A stretch of DNA of 64,000 nucleotides from assembly GCA_017591395.1 (NCBI GenBank), contig WEDG01002875.1, positions 124,001 to 188,000 of the forward strand, given 5' to 3'. This document shows positions 1-13,101 of the stretch, piece by piece. How positions within the stretch are numbered: position 1 is the stretch's first letter; every line of letters starts with the position of its first letter. Made by a program: the position numbers and the translations under genes. The stretch is from Schistocephalus solidus (Eukaryota; Platyhelminthes; Cestoda; Diphyllobothriidea; Diphyllobothriidae). The notes beneath the pieces were generated by a model. It had not been told where the DNA came from. It made no database searches and saw only the letters and a program-made list of their open reading frames with translations.

Positions 1-419
1 GACTTTCTACTAAATAAAATAAGATCCACTGCTCTCTAAGCAACTCTCCTCCAACAAATGCAAGAATCGCAACTAATTGAGATATGTTTCGTTTGTCTGC
101 TGGTTATATGGGCTCAGTGCTAAAATTCTATGTATATAGGGGTTATGTTCAAGAAATAAGTTGTTTCTACCTCCCGAACGGGACCAGTGTTCGTGCAGTG
201 AGATAAGGGTTTTGCCTGACTGTTCACCTTTTCTCCTAATATAGAAAAGAACATCTAATGTGTTCCAAACCGATGTTACATCAAAGGTCAATGCACTAAA
301 AGTTTTAAAACCACTTTCAAATTTCTGGTCTCTTTACCAGTCAGAAAGGAATTTTCTTAAGGTAACGTTAAGCATATTTCAAAAGACATCAGTAAGCAAG
401 CGACGTTTACTTACAAGGC
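1..419. other. No recognised feature
   Basis: Only short chance reading frames are visible here. No splice-bounded exon, repeat or RNA gene was recognised before the retroelement fragment that begins near 420. Confidence 0.5.
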
Positions 420-1651
420 CGCAGAATACTGAAGCTGAGATGGCAAGACAGGATCCCGGACACGGAATTCCTTGAGTGGACCGGAATCCTCAGCATCCAT
501 GCCATGCTGAGGCAAGTGCAACTGCGATGGAGCGGCCACCTGGTAAGAATGGACGACGAGCGACTATCCCAAACGACTTTTCTACGGAGATGTCGCTACG
601 GGTTCTCGCCGGCAGGGAGGTCAAAAACGACGCTACAAGGACACTTTGAAGAAATCGCTGAAGCAACTGCAAATCAACTCGGTGACCTGGGAGGACCTCG
701 CCCAGGATATACCGGCATGGAGAAGGTCAGTGAAGACTGGTTCAGCAATCTATGAGGCCAACCAGATCGCCGCCGCCAAGGCCAAAAAAGCGGCACGAAA
801 GTCACCAGCGCCCCGACCGCCAATGCCCAGGCCCTGCCAACATGCCCGCGCTGTCAACGCATCTTCCGCGCGCGAATCGGCCTGCTTGGACATCTTCGGA
901 CGCAATGCACCAACAATCCGACAATTCCAATTTCTATGTCAAATTCGGCCAACCCTCCTTCTGACTCTCCCACCCTCACTCCTGGAATCAATTCCATTAC
1001 TCCCACCATCATAGAGACCACATCCATCTACTCATCGCCTGCTACCCCCAACACCGCAACCACCACCACCTTCGCCTTCACTACCTCCACCACCACCACC
1101 ACCATCAGCGATGGGGAATCTCTCCTAAGCTGTACTCAATGCGACCGCACATTCACCTCACGAATCGGCCTGGTCGGTCACTTGCGAATACATCGTACAG
1201 AGACCGGTGAGCCAGTGCCTGGAGCACCACCACACAGCAGAGATCGTCGCCTCCACTGCCCTCACTGTCCTCGCGCATTCACTCATCGCATGGGCCTATT
1301 CGGTCACATGCGCATCCATGACAGCGGAATTCACCACAATGCCGACAACACCGATACACCATGCACACCCTCCGCTCCTGCCATTCTTAGCACCCCTGAC
1401 ACCCCCACTACCATGAATGACATCCCCCAGCCTCTACCGGTTTCTCCTGCCCACACTGCGCCCGCACCTTCAACTCACGCATCGGCCTGGTCGGTCACCT
1501 GCGAATCCATCGCACGGAGGCTGGTGAACCAGTGCCTGGGGCTCCGACATACAGTCGACGCGCCCGCCTTTACTGCCCTTACTGCTCCCGCACATTTACA
1601 CACCGCATGGACCTATTAGGACACATGCGCCTCCACGACAACCTCCGGTAA
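420..1651 (+). pseudogene. Non-LTR retroelement ORF tail with five C2H2 fingers, frameshifted
   Basis: This is the C-terminal part of an endonuclease/reverse-transcriptase polyprotein, downstream of the RT domain. It opens with the Trp-Gln-Asp-Arg-Ile-Pro-Asp-Thr and RWSGHLVRMDDERL block common after the RT domain of such elements. A basic KRRYKDTLKKSLKQL stretch and an Ala/Lys-rich linker follow, then five finger motifs: CPRC at 843, CTQC at 1131, CPHC at 1257, CPHC at 1448 and CPYC at 1574. Each finger carries a Gly-Leu-x-Gly-His core. The tail ends at a TAA at 1649-1651. Three frame changes break it: about 565-572, about 815-840 and between 1320 and 1447. Fingers 1-3 share one frame and fingers 4-5 another. 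It is a dead 5'-truncated copy; I see no endonuclease or RT catalytic segment. It is not a host transcription factor, because the finger array belongs to the element. Confidence 0.8.
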
Positions 1652-1740
1652 ACCACCGGAGGCTAAGCTACATCAGCGCACACTACCTACACCAATACAT
1701 CGACAACACCCTCACAATCACCATTTACCAGAGTATATCA

Positions 1741-3205
1741 TGGTTTCCTAGAAACCGTGGCTGGGGAGTCTGCCAATCTGACGCTTCCACCAGACCACGC
1801 CGTCGGCTCAGTGTATGTGCTGTGTGTGTCGAGTGGCTGACCAGTGGACTGGGAGTCAGACGGCGATGGCTGCTCCATATCCCCTGAGTTTGTGAATCCT
1901 GGTGTTTGCGTTATGGGGGCCAGGTCGTGCTGTGGCGCGCAAAGACGGGTACACCGATCCGTCAGCCAATGCGCCCACTCCCACATCAGGCAACTGACCG
2001 GCTCGGACAGTAGTCTGACTGTGAGGGTCGGGGAGAGAGTGAGGTCAACAGCTCAGCGCATATTCCTCACTATAAACAATCTGACGCGTTTGAAACTATC
2101 ACGGTGCGCTAAAAGCCGTGGCTTGGAAGGTTGCCAACTGACGGGATAACTCGGACCGCGTGGTCAGCCCAATGTGTGTTTTGTGTGGAGTGGCTGACTG
2201 GCGGACTGAGAGTTAGGCTACAATGGCTCCTTCTTAATGTGGTCTTTATGGCACCCCCACTCTGTGGGATCCGAGCCAGGTGTGGTGGCACGCCCAGGGG
2301 CGGCTCCGGCCGCGCCAGCCACCTGTGCCCTCTCCCATCTCCGGTCTTCTTGACTGTGTCATGAGACCGGGCTCAGGTGGGGGAGGAGAAGAGAGTGCGG
2401 TAACGTTAAGTGCCGCGGTTGGAAGGTTGCCAACTGACAATTACACTCAGACCTCGCAGTTAGTCCAATGTGCGTTGTGTGGAGTGGCTGACTGGTGGTC
2501 TGAGAGTCAGGCTGCGATGGCTCCTTCTTAACGGGACCTCTTGCTATCTCACACATGTGAGATGTAAGCTATTCAACCCCCTGTTGTGTGAAATCCTGGT
2601 GCTTGTGTTTGGGGGCCAGGTCGTGTACGAAGTACACGTAGACGAGTCACCAGCAGCTGCGCCGCTTCCGCATCAGACAACTGACCGGTTCGGACAGTGG
2701 TCTGAATGTGGGGAGTGGGGGGAGAGAGTGAGTCGAGAGCTCAGCGTATTTTTCCTCACTATAAACAATCTGACGCGCTTGAAACTATCACGGTGCGCTA
2801 AAAGCCGTGGCTTGGAAGGTTGCCAACTGACGGGATAACTCGGACCGCGTGATCAGCCCAATGTGTGTTTTGTGTGGAGTGGCTGACTGGCGGACTGAGA
2901 GTCAGGTTGCAATGGCTCCTTCTAAATGTGGCCTTTATGGCACTCCCACTCCGTGGGATCCGAGCCAGGTGTGGTGGCACGCCCAGGGCGGCTCCGGCTG
3001 CGCCAGCCACCTGCGCTTTCTCCCATCTCCGGTCTTCTTTACTCTGTCTTGACACCGGGCTCAGATGGGGAAGGAGGAGAGAGTGCGGTAGCTGCAGCGC
3101 AAGGCTACTATCACTTAAAACTAATTCACGCGCAAGTCACCGTCCCTCCTCCACCCTTCCATGGAGCATACGGTGTACATCGTCGAAATCGACGGTCGAA
3201 CTGCC
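1741..3205 (+). repeat. Rep1 tandem array (about 2.1 units of a 0.69-kb GC-rich repeat)
   Basis: The marker CTATAAACAATCTGACGCG occurs at about 2069 and again at about 2760, which gives a period of roughly 690 bases. A partial unit lies before it (1741-2068) and another after it (2760-3205). Each unit contains a nested duplication of about 290 bases, marked by TTGGAAGGTTGCCAACTGAC (2127, 2419) and GTGGAGTGGCTGACTGG (2188, 2476). Open frames inside it are repeat-derived and not conserved in length. Diverged copies occur at 27000, 28795, 29735 and 45990, and a large inverted copy at 62859-64000. I do not recognise the family. The shared TATAAA-like motif could be promoter-like but this is untested. 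Confidence 0.85.
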
Positions 3206-3228
3206 GTGTGTGTGTGTGTGTGTGTGAT
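3206..3228. repeat. (TG)n microsatellite
   Basis: A run of TG dinucleotides marks the right border of the Rep1 array. The inverted array at the other end of the window starts at the same Rep1 position (62859), but there it directly abuts a PLE fragment. Confidence 0.9.
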
Positions 3229-6200
3229 TTGTATTGGTTGTGCTCCAACCAGCAAGCCAGCAGGACCTAACTCTACGTGCGCGTGCCTGAACCTTCCTGG
3301 TGTGCCTTTCGTTATCGAGTTCATGGTGCAGAGCATCCCCGCAACGTTCGGGAGTCATTGCAGAGGCACTGTGCCGGAAAGTCTGCACGGGTTCGATTTT
3401 TAGTAATTGACAATTGATTGACAACTCAGTCGGTGAATTTTAGAAGCACCGTAGAAAGGACCGTTTCTTGTGTGAGTTTGGGTGAACTGCATTTTCGTTT
3501 TTTAACCTTCAAATAATTAGCTAGTCCATTCAAATTATTTTAACGGAAAAAAAAAACAAGGAAACACGTGATCTTCAGGTATTAGCCCTTTTTATTTGAC
3601 ATTATTTTGGGAGAGGGGGCCGCTGTTTGAGGTAGCCAAGTGATATACCGACATGGCAGGATTGTTACCTGTAAATTCTATTAAGTAAACTTGTTAGGTT
3701 CATGAGAAAGCATAAAAATAAACTACTTGACCTTTCTCAGGAAAGTTGCCGAAATGTACGAAGAATTACTTATCAAGCACAAGTGGTTATCTCAATCTCT
3801 GTTATCACGTTTCATTAGATATGCCACACACTGTAGGTGCTGACTCTGTTCTTTCCTAGGTGCTCAATGATCACACGGTACACCTGCGTCTCAATGCACG
3901 CCTGGCTGGTTGCTAAATTTCATAACGATACGCAAATGCTTGAATTTTATACAGATAGATGCCATTGCAGAGAACTTTGTGTTTGTATTTTTCTAAAACT
4001 GAGCCTTTTTATTCGAAGCAGACTAGGAATTGAGATGCTCCTGACAATAAACTCTCCACATTTTACTGCCTTTTCGACTAGAGCAAGACAGTCAGTCATA
4101 CACACAAATGACTCTTCGCCAAAACTAAATTTGAGTAAACGTGACCGAAAAGCATAGCCTGTCACAGCAAACGGACCAAGGTCAGCGTGCATCAGAAATC
4201 CGTTAATCTCTCGTCCTTAATGATCTTCAGCAACAGTACAGAGTATCCTTGACGTGTTTTCACTGATCTCTCGAATCCTTATATGGAATCACTACTTTCA
4301 CAGTGGCGACGCAAGGTGTCAGTGGGGTTCGCCGAAGTAGGTTGGCATTTGATTTATCAAGCGTCGTGTTCCAGAGGGTCTGTGGGATCAACGGGACCTG
4401 GAGGTGCATGTTGCAATCGGACATTAAAATCAAGAAGGATGGGTCACAATGTCTTGTTAGTCAGCGACCAAACTGGTTAGTCTAACTTTAATTGAATTGT
4501 TAAGTGCTAAATGCAATCGCAGTTCCAAATATAGCCCTAACTCTCAAATTACTTCGAGCTCAGCCCCCAGCTGTATTCAATTTGAGCAAAGTCTACGCAC
4601 ATTGTAGGCAGACAGGAGACACTAAGCGCAGAACCTTTTGCTCTGTTATCTTCCGATCTTGTCATTATAAGCAAAAGATGCAAATGGATCTTTAGCTTAT
4701 TTATGTTGCTATATCACTCTTTACGGTTGACAAACCACACGCCAACTCATGTGTCATTTCCAGTTTCGGAAATTGAAGTACTCCGTACGTGGGGGTCTTC
4801 CTAATTTCCACACTTCAACGGTTTGTTAAAGCTGCGTACGCGAGATACTGACGCTAAATGCTATATTCACCCAGTTACTTTGTAGATTTGCCAAGGGTAT
4901 GCATGATATTTCCATTTCCTAGTCCATTAATGCTACATCCAACAGCCTTTAGAAAATGGTAGCCAAAAATGAACGCTTAGGAAAATGACAGCCGGGATGA
5001 TCACTGGCTTTACTCTCGCGTGCGTGTAGCATGGGGTAGTTCCAGGTGAGATCGAGGACCTTTTTCGCTTAATTAGGCAAAGAAATGCACAGGAAACTGT
5101 CGATCCACACTAAAAGTCGTGAATTAGAGGATTTCAGTTAAATAAGATAACATTTTTGTAATCTTAGCAGGGGACCAGACAACAGGTAGGTCGCTACGTT
5201 ACTGTCAATTGCATGCTTTTATCGTCCCCTTCGCTAAAGCCTGGTGCTTACGGACTTCTCCTTACGTTGTTGGCCCCTGAACTTGTGCCTAACTCTGGGC
5301 ATCTTGGCCTCGCCTTGCCATTAGAATATCGTATGTTTCGGAAACGATATCAAGGACATATGTTGTCACAAGCCCGCTTCACTATAAAGAAGTCCCCGCA
5401 TCGGTCACCACTGAGCTTCTTCCAAGGCGCGAGTCCTCTTCAGTGTTAGCTGAGCATAATATCCTCGAATTCTGACAGAAAGAGGTGTATTGCCCGCATC
5501 AGACTAATTGAATGACATTTTAATTTTAATAGGACCTATTTACTTCATATATTTAGCTCCCACTGACCTGACTGTTCAACTGGCAGAAGCCTATAAAATG
5601 AAATATTACTGTTTAGGGGCGTGCTGCTGTTGTTTTTATTGTAGTCTCTAACCTAATTACTTTCCTATTCCAGTTGTTCTGGTGGTATCGCAGAGATGAT
5701 GGATGACAGGAAATGCGGCTTGCGGGCTTATGCTCCAGTCAATCATAACCCTGAGTACCAGCTGGGCCCGAAAGCACAAGCCTGCGTTTGCACAGCTGGT
5801 CCACAGAGGGGTCCAAAGCACTTCATAGAATCGAAACTCATCAGTGTCTATCTAAGGGTTTGCACCACTGGGTACAGTTGTTCCTTCTGAGCGATGGTTA
5901 ACGTCAGCCTTTGAAAGGTTGCCCTTTTCGAATCGCAGTGGTAGAGGACCAAAGTGCACACAAAATTATTCTGTGAAGTGATCGAGTAGAAACTTTGAAA
6001 TTCTTTCCTCTATACATTCTTTGCCTTCATTGAGTAACTGAAAACGCACTAAATACTAAAAGCAGGCATTTTTCAGAAATACTTGTTTGCTTGCTCTGTA
6101 GTTTTATCGTCAGTTAAACCTAAGATGAAATAAGTTGTTATGTTTCGGTTTTAAGTGGACCTTGATTTAGGTCCTGTATATTTTGTCACGGGAAATGAAG

Positions 6201-9200
6201 CAAATATAAACGAGACTATTTGTTAATATACGCTTTTGCGAAGATGACCAATTCAGCAACAATTTTACATTGGTAACGAAAAATGTGGAATATACTGGGC
6301 AAGTACCATGAAAGGGAGGTTTTCTTTCTGATTTTGTGGCTCCTTTCCGACCGCCTACGGAAAAGAGGTTTCTAGGCTGTTTGCGTCTCCAAATGCATCT
6401 TACCTGTTATCACGAAAAAATAGAGGACCTGAAATAGTTTGTCAGAATTCATCATGTACTTCCTCTTTACAAAGTACGTTTCCTTTTCTCACTTCTCTTG
6501 TTAGACGCCTCTTCGACTTCCTACCTGACGTGAATGGACGGTGCTTGTACGGGTGAGTGCAAATTACCAAATCTTGCACATACAAATCGATTTTTTTAAA
6601 ATTTACACGAAGGCTTAGCAATAATCGTAAGCTGTCACTCTGCGATTTGTTTTCACGACTAAATTTCGGCTGTTTGCCTAAATAATAGCCGGTTAGACAA
6701 ATATCAGTTTGAAATCTCAAAATTTTGCCCCACCTTCAATCCACGGCTTTAACAAAGTGCAGTGAATCCAGGTCGGGCGTTAAACCACGTGGCCCCAAAT
6801 TGGACAAGATCGGTGCATACAGTACAACCGAAGCCGAAAAAAATATGGATATAAATTTTTGATTAGGATTTAAAATGAAAAATGTTACTTAAGCAGAATT
6901 GCACCGCTGATTAGCGGACCACATAATCGCAAGCCTTTCGTTGGTTTGGTTCAGTCACCTCCAAAGAACGCTTATGCACTTCATAGTTTTCTGTTGATTT
7001 CCGCTGCTTATTGGAAATAAATCTTTAGTTTGCATAGAAAAAAAATTATCTGAAAGCATCTTGTAGCCAGCTCGGTCTTCTCAAAACTACAGGGAATGGC
7101 CAGAGGATGCCTTTCACTTCTACATAAATCCTGATTCATGCGTAGTTTGTACGTCTTAGTAAGATTTCTCTTATTCGTAAAGTCTCTAGACTATACATTG
7201 CAGTCTTCTATAAAACATCTTCATATGGCACTTCAGTTATCCTATGTAACATCCTGGCACTCATATGCTTATGGATCTAGGTGCAGAATTCGTTAGCAGA
7301 ATTAATAAATTCGTAAGTCGTATACTTTGCGTAGATTCTTGTGGACTCTCAGAAGGTAGCATAATTTTGGACCTTTTTAAAACCGGAACATACCATCCTT
7401 TGTAACGGAGACCGTCGTGTGCACATACGTTCCAGTAAAATAAATATGAGAGAGCTATTTCTGCAAAGTCTTTTAGAAGCGATGTGATTGAATTCCTAGA
7501 CAAATTGAAATTCTAAGGATAATTCAAGAACTACAAAATTAATAATATTTTTCTCAGTGTCATGAACAGACACACAACTAAAGGTCATCATGCGGATATG
7601 TTCTATGTTAGTCCGTATCACAGCTGCATTTATGCTCTCTTTTTCATTTAAAGGTGAATCAAAAGATTTAAGCGAATTTTCTTGAATCGCAGCGCTTACT
7701 GTTTGTCATGGCACTGACATGTACTGTATAGAAAAATAGGGAAGACAAACTTGGCTTACTTTTTGCGCCAAAAACTATTCCGCATCGAGGAATCGGGAAA
7801 GTGCGGGCTGTTGAATACTCACAAGGTTTAACAATTTTGTTTATTCTGCGCACTGATTACGGAAGCTTGCCTTAATTTCATTTTATTTCGACGTCCAAAA
7901 AGACAGAAATTGTAGTTTTTCGTAAAACCGAAGGGAAAAGGGATGGGGGCGAAGAGGAAGCGGGATCTCTTTTTTTTCACGACTGTTTCCAATGAAAGAA
8001 CTTTTTACTTGTTGTTTCCTACTGTAGCCCGTCCCGTAGTCTGACTTACGCGAACTAAGTTCATTTTGAACGTTACGGCTTTATGCCAGCTGTGCCCTCC
8101 TCAAAAAGGTATTAGCGTACATCCAGAAAGTAGCAGATCTTTCACGAAAGCCGCAGCTCTGCTGCTCAGTCCGTTTGAGCGAACACTTTTTGAACAGGTG
8201 GATACATGAACCATCCATCAGTTTAACACATCAGTGCGTTTCGACTCAGGTACCTTGTCCACAGCCTGTGGACCAGGTCTTCGGCCGAGGAACGCTCACG
8301 TGTCATATGAAGCTTACTTGGGGCCTCTAAAATGTCTTCTGTGTGTAGATTTCGTCTTTTTAGTGCTGTTCGCTTACATGAAACTTAACACACGCACACA
8401 CCAACACGGGTGCAGTGTTGTCATTTGATTACGGCGAGTATTAAAGCGTCTGCACTCTCTCGCGCGCTCTAACACACACACACACACAGAGCTGCATTTG
8501 TTTCAGGTCGCAAGCACTCAACCCCGCCACGCAGCACTTGCCTTCTGGCATAGTTAGTAATCGATTTAACAGTCCTATCAGCTAGCACTAACCAAATGTA
8601 CCTCAATAGTCTGCCCATCAAAGAGTGTCAGTGCAAGCATAATCACTTCGTATACCATGCACGTATCGTTTATTTTTCTAAGGGAATATTTGAAAAATTT
8701 AATGGCTATATTACAAAAGATATTAAAGTAGCCGTGACTGGGTTTATTGGTTGCTATTTATCGTTTTCATGAGGAGAATAAAACAAAACAGGATTCACAT
8801 TGCTGGGTAACTTCACACTGATATTATTTTAAATTCCGTCTTATCGGAAAGCGAGGCAGAAATTGTATAATTAAACCAAAAATTAGTATTCTTAGTGAGA
8901 GAGGGGTCATTTATAACTCAAATTTTGAAATGCTACTGATATGAACCATACCCAATAGATTAAAAGGAAACGAAAGTGCAACGCAAGGGGACGTAAATGA
9001 CACACGCTCTCTTTGGCGGTCTATAATAGTCGCTGGCTCGCCCAAACTCTCAGGCGTCTGGGAGCGTTCACATAATGATGGTGCCGCTGTCGAACCACAC
9101 GCAATCCAACTACTTTCTACGCTTTATATGAGAATAACCGCTCCTGGAAAATAGTCTCGGTAGCCAATTTTTTGCCATCAAACCACTCACTCTGTGATTT

Positions 9201-9911
9201 CCTTCAGCTAATTTTACCCTGTTTGGGCGTTCTTGGGCAGTTTCAGAGGGGTGTGGCGGTTTCGCAGGACTGTAAAGCATATCGATCACCAATTTGCACA
9301 TGGTTGTTTCTCTCACCTAGTACCTTCCTTCAGTCTCTTCCCACAAAACCATTCCAATCGCATCATCTACATCCAGGGGTAATCGCGTCAACTGGTGGAC
9401 TAGAGCAGATGCAGGGTAGCACTATTTGGTGGAAATCAATGTATCTCAGCGGCAGTAGTTTAGCCTCTTTCGGTACCAGTGGCCCTCGCCGGGTCATTTT
9501 TGTTTATTGAACAAAGTCTTTCAGTAGTCCAACAACCCAGTTAGGGTCACACGCGATGGCTTGGCATAGTGCTGGGGCTTCCTATACTTTTAGGATTCTG
9601 AGGTACATATGCCCGCAAATCCCTCCCAAACCACCAGTTTACAGTTACCAGATTGTGCCAGACAATAACTTAGGCCACACTGGCTGGCCTAAATCATTTG
9701 CCATCTCGCGATACTGCCATGACTTGTGATAAGTTTTGGTACGTCAGCGGCCTGATGGTTTGGAGTCAAGCCACGCCTGATGTTTTATCGCTACCTGTTC
9801 TGCCACCGTTTCTCCAAACCCTGCTTAGTTCGTATTTAACCTTCACTGAAGGATACTCAATTGACTTAGAGGAGTGTGGGCGTGAGGTCTGGTCCGGCCA
9901 GTAGGGTGGCT

Positions 9912-9950
9912 TTAGTCTAGTTGTGAGGCAGATAAGAGGAACTAGACTAA
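9912..9950. other. Perfect 11-bp inverted repeat
   Basis: TTAGTCTAGTT at 9912-9922 pairs exactly with AACTAGACTAA at 9940-9950 across a 17-base loop. No T-run follows and no gene is adjacent, so no function is assigned. Confidence 0.6.
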
Positions 9951-10311
9951 CTGGATACATCGGTCCCCACTGACACAGACCAAAATACAGTTCCCAGAAA
10001 GCAGATGAGAATAATTAGACGGGATTGCTTAAAGAAACAATTTCATTCGCCTGATCCTTCGCATTTTTAATATAACCCAGAATCAGAGGGAGCATCAGAT
10101 ACGGGTAATTCCTGCACAAGGGGCTGTAATGTGTGTGGGATTCAGTCTCTGTACATTGGCCTACCTAGGACAGTTAAAGACTCCCACTTCGTTCAAGATG
10201 TGTTTCCTTAGTATATTTCAGTCGTTAATGGTTGAAGTTGCATCATTCGTGTTGGATGTTGACGTGATGATTGGTTGACCATCTGGCCCTCCAATACTGA
10301 CGTTGGAAACA

Positions 10312-10689
10312 ATGTACACCTACGCGCTCCTCGTGTTACTGATTGCTTTCCGCAACGTAAGTCTCAGCATCCAGTATGGAGGGAAGAGATCATTGCACTT
10401 GCTAACAGACTGAGGCAAGTGAACCAGGGTTTAAACAAGTCGTAGCTTACAGCTAGCGAGAATCTCCGTCTCGAGGAACACAGTGACCGCAGCCTATGAT
10501 TACTGTAGTTCCCTGTGCGCGGATGTGCCCGTATCGGCTGGTTTATCTGATGATGGCTTGGAGAATGACTCCGAAACGTGGTATTTGAGCGATCGTGTCT
10601 ACTTCATCGCAACTTCGCTCTCTTTAATAGCCAGCGATTATTACATTCTCTTGAAGCTGGAATACCATTGGTATGGAGGGAAACGGTGA
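10312..10689 (+). CDS. Candidate two-exon small secreted protein (weak)
   Basis: An ATG at 10312 opens the hydrophobic peptide MYTYALLVLLIAFRN, which looks like a signal peptide. A strong donor (GTAAGT at 10357) follows at phase 0. After a 96-base candidate intron, an acceptor ends at 10452. A phase-0 frame then runs to a TGA at 10687-10689, giving about 93 residues in all. The second exon has a Cys-Ser-Ser-Leu-Cys motif and a hydrophobic stretch near its end. No family is recognised. A short sequence (GTATGGAGGGAA) occurs both inside the candidate intron and near the stop, which suggests repeat ancestry. It could easily be chance. Confidence 0.2.
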
Positions 10690-12370
10690 GGCCATTCGCC
10701 TCCTAAAAAATTTAAAGTTTGTCCATGCTACCGTACTTCGATGCAGGTAAATGGCAGAAGAACCTTCGGACCTTCTTAGGTTGGCATTCTTCCAACGCCT
10801 AAGGATTCATACGTGGCACTGGACTAACCTAAACACATGCATTTTGGGGACTGATAAAAGAAGGCTTTACATAAACAATGTCGATTGTTCCCAATGTTAC
10901 TTCTTCGAGTCGATCTGCCAGAGCGTGCCTCTTACGTTCCCCCACCCATAGCCCTGCCACAATTCTAGCCCAGCAATCGGACTGAGTCTACACCGGCCAT
11001 TCGACCGACAACATACCTGTGCATACCATCCGGCTGACCTTTCCCCGAAAACTAGATAAATCGCCCCGTCACCTTTGCCAGAAAACCTACCCATCCACGA
11101 AATGCTTTCGGACCGCCAGCACTGCCCCTGATGTCACAGCTAAACAATTACATCTTAATTAGCTATGCGGTGTGAACATCTGCATTGGCCTGTGGCATAC
11201 AACGCAGTACAGACAGAGACAGTCTTACAGGCGTATCATTCGAGCTGAAAGACTCGAGTTAAAATTCCCAAATTAATTGGGAAATGAGGTTGGTACCGCC
11301 GACACAACCCGTTTTGGGGACCTTTGAGTGATTATCTGCCAGAAGATCTAGCAAGGAGGGTTTGGAAATAGGGCGTAAGAGCCGAATCCAGCATGAATAA
11401 CCAAACTCCAGCAAGGATTTCTACCGTTTGCGAAATGGCAATAACCATTAGTGAAAATAGACACGACTTCCATTCTGGCGCGTCAAATCACACACAAATT
11501 GTAAGACCCGAGGCTCACAGCTTTAGTAGCGTTTTATCGTTCATATATTAGCCAGAAAATCAGTTGCCGACGCACAGAAAATCCATAAACAATGATAGAA
11601 ATCAGTACCGCGGAAGCCGAGAGCATATCGAGTTTCATCGCTTTGTGGGAATTTTTTGTACATCTTTATGTGGACTGCAGCCAATCCGATTGAGGGTTAT
11701 TGTTCACTGCGCTTACACTTCAAAGTGACTGACTAAGCCCAACGAGTATTGAGTCAGTGCCAATTCTCTTTCTATTCGATAAACTACGTCAGTGGCCAGC
11801 GTAACATAACCGAACGCCCCATGTTGAATTTAAGTATGTTTTTGAGAGTGTAAGAAACAGCTTTTCGTAAACTTTCGGCGCTGGCTCCACAGAGGTCACC
11901 CGATGTATGGTAAATATGCCGAACAGACAACATTTAAACATGGTAAAAGCCAATCCTTGTCTGGCTTGTGCAAATAAACGAGAAATTTATGCTATTAATC
12001 CTTTTACAGTAACTGTACTTTCTTCCATCCCTCCTTGAGAGTTTTTATGCACGACATCCAGCTTAATATGCCGATCGATACATGGCACGTCTGGGTGTAT
12101 TATCACAAGAAACTGCTGACAATTCATGAATGGGCTAAAAAATATCTGCCTGTCTTTTATCCTAGCTTTTCTTGAAACATGAGTACCGCAAACACATGGT
12201 TCTCTTGGTTTTCTCTCTCCCTCTAAAAATATGTTTGATTGAAAAATCTACCCACACAGTATTCAGTTCCTCTGACGCCTGGTTGGTGTAACTGGCTTCA
12301 AAATCCATGAGTACTACTCGGTTTTTCTGACGATCTCAACTAAGCAATCAGATTAATGATTCAAGGAAGA

Positions 12371-12457
12371 GGTTGGCAAACTCCGGCCTAGCTAGTATTC
12401 CAGTCCGGCCTAACGCCCCCTTAGTTAATTATTTTTGGATCCGGCCTAACTGAATTG
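12371..12457 (+). repeat. hAT left terminal inverted repeat
   Basis: It reads GGTTGGCAAACTCCGGCC and onward. It matches the reverse complement of the right end over about 85 bases, including the CTAACGCCCCC and GGATCCGG blocks. Confidence 0.8.
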
Positions 12458-12621
12458 TCGTTTCCTTCGTCAGTGAGAGGGGCCTCAAGGACTTTCAAAA
12501 GTTCTCTGTCGATGTTTGATTCTGTCGGTTCGGCTTCCTCACTGATATCAGCTCTCACCTTAACGAACTTAACCTGAAGCTTCAAGGACGTGATGTGTTC
12601 ATCACGAACCTGGAAGCCCAC
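12421..12621 (-). other. Open frame inside the hAT element, possible transposase remnant
   Basis: A 66-residue minus-strand frame contains an acidic stretch and the words EHITSLKLQ. These resemble the His-(x)-(x)-Leu-Asn-Leu-x-Leu-Gln segment of GTF2IRD2/ZBED-like hAT transposases. Part of the frame overlaps the terminal repeat, so it may be fortuitous. Confidence 0.25.
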
Positions 12622-13101
12622 GTGTGGGCTTATATATCAAGTAAATAATTTCTAAAATTATTAAGTGCAGGGCATGGAGTTAAGTGACTTTTAGAGTTAG
12701 AGCCGACATTTTAAACCAGATTTTCTTTCAATGAACCCTCATTTGAACGCTACTGTCAGGTCTGCTGCTTATAAGGTCCTCTAATAAAGGACGCTAACTA
12801 GCTGTTCTCATCTCTTTACGTCAACAAGATCGATGTATAGGCCTGAGTCACAGCATTTAGAGGGCAACTACGTCACGCTCGGTAGTGCCAATTGCAAACA
12901 TGTAATAAGCGTAGCAGCTCTAATGCTTTAAATCAGTGGTCGGCAAACTTTTCGGACTACTAGACCATTTCAGGAGGTCAAGAAGGCACACTAGGCCAGA
13001 CGAAACAAGGTGTCCAAGAAAACGTTTATTATTCAAAAATGCAGTACGATCAATGGGAAAAAATGATGTTGCATGCTCTTAGAGACAGATACAATATAAG
13101 G

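Larger units (their letters stand above)
3229..12366. other. 9-kb stretch with no recognised gene
   Basis: AT-rich sequence holding only short unconserved frames and an (AC)n run near 8471-8487. Two items are listed separately: a weak secreted-peptide candidate (10312-10689) and a perfect 11-bp hairpin (9912-9950). I found no family motif in the frames at 4283-4485, 5213-5449 or 9172-9510. Confidence 0.5.

Noticed and set aside
936..1619. C2H2 zinc-finger transcription factor gene
   Set aside because: The fingers are the C-terminal array of a non-LTR retroelement, continuous with its post-RT block. They are frameshifted, and a second decayed copy lies at 45748.
2131..2838. Several overlapping proteins of 60-122 residues
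   Set aside because: They recur with each Rep1 unit in all frames, with different lengths, and are repeat-derived.
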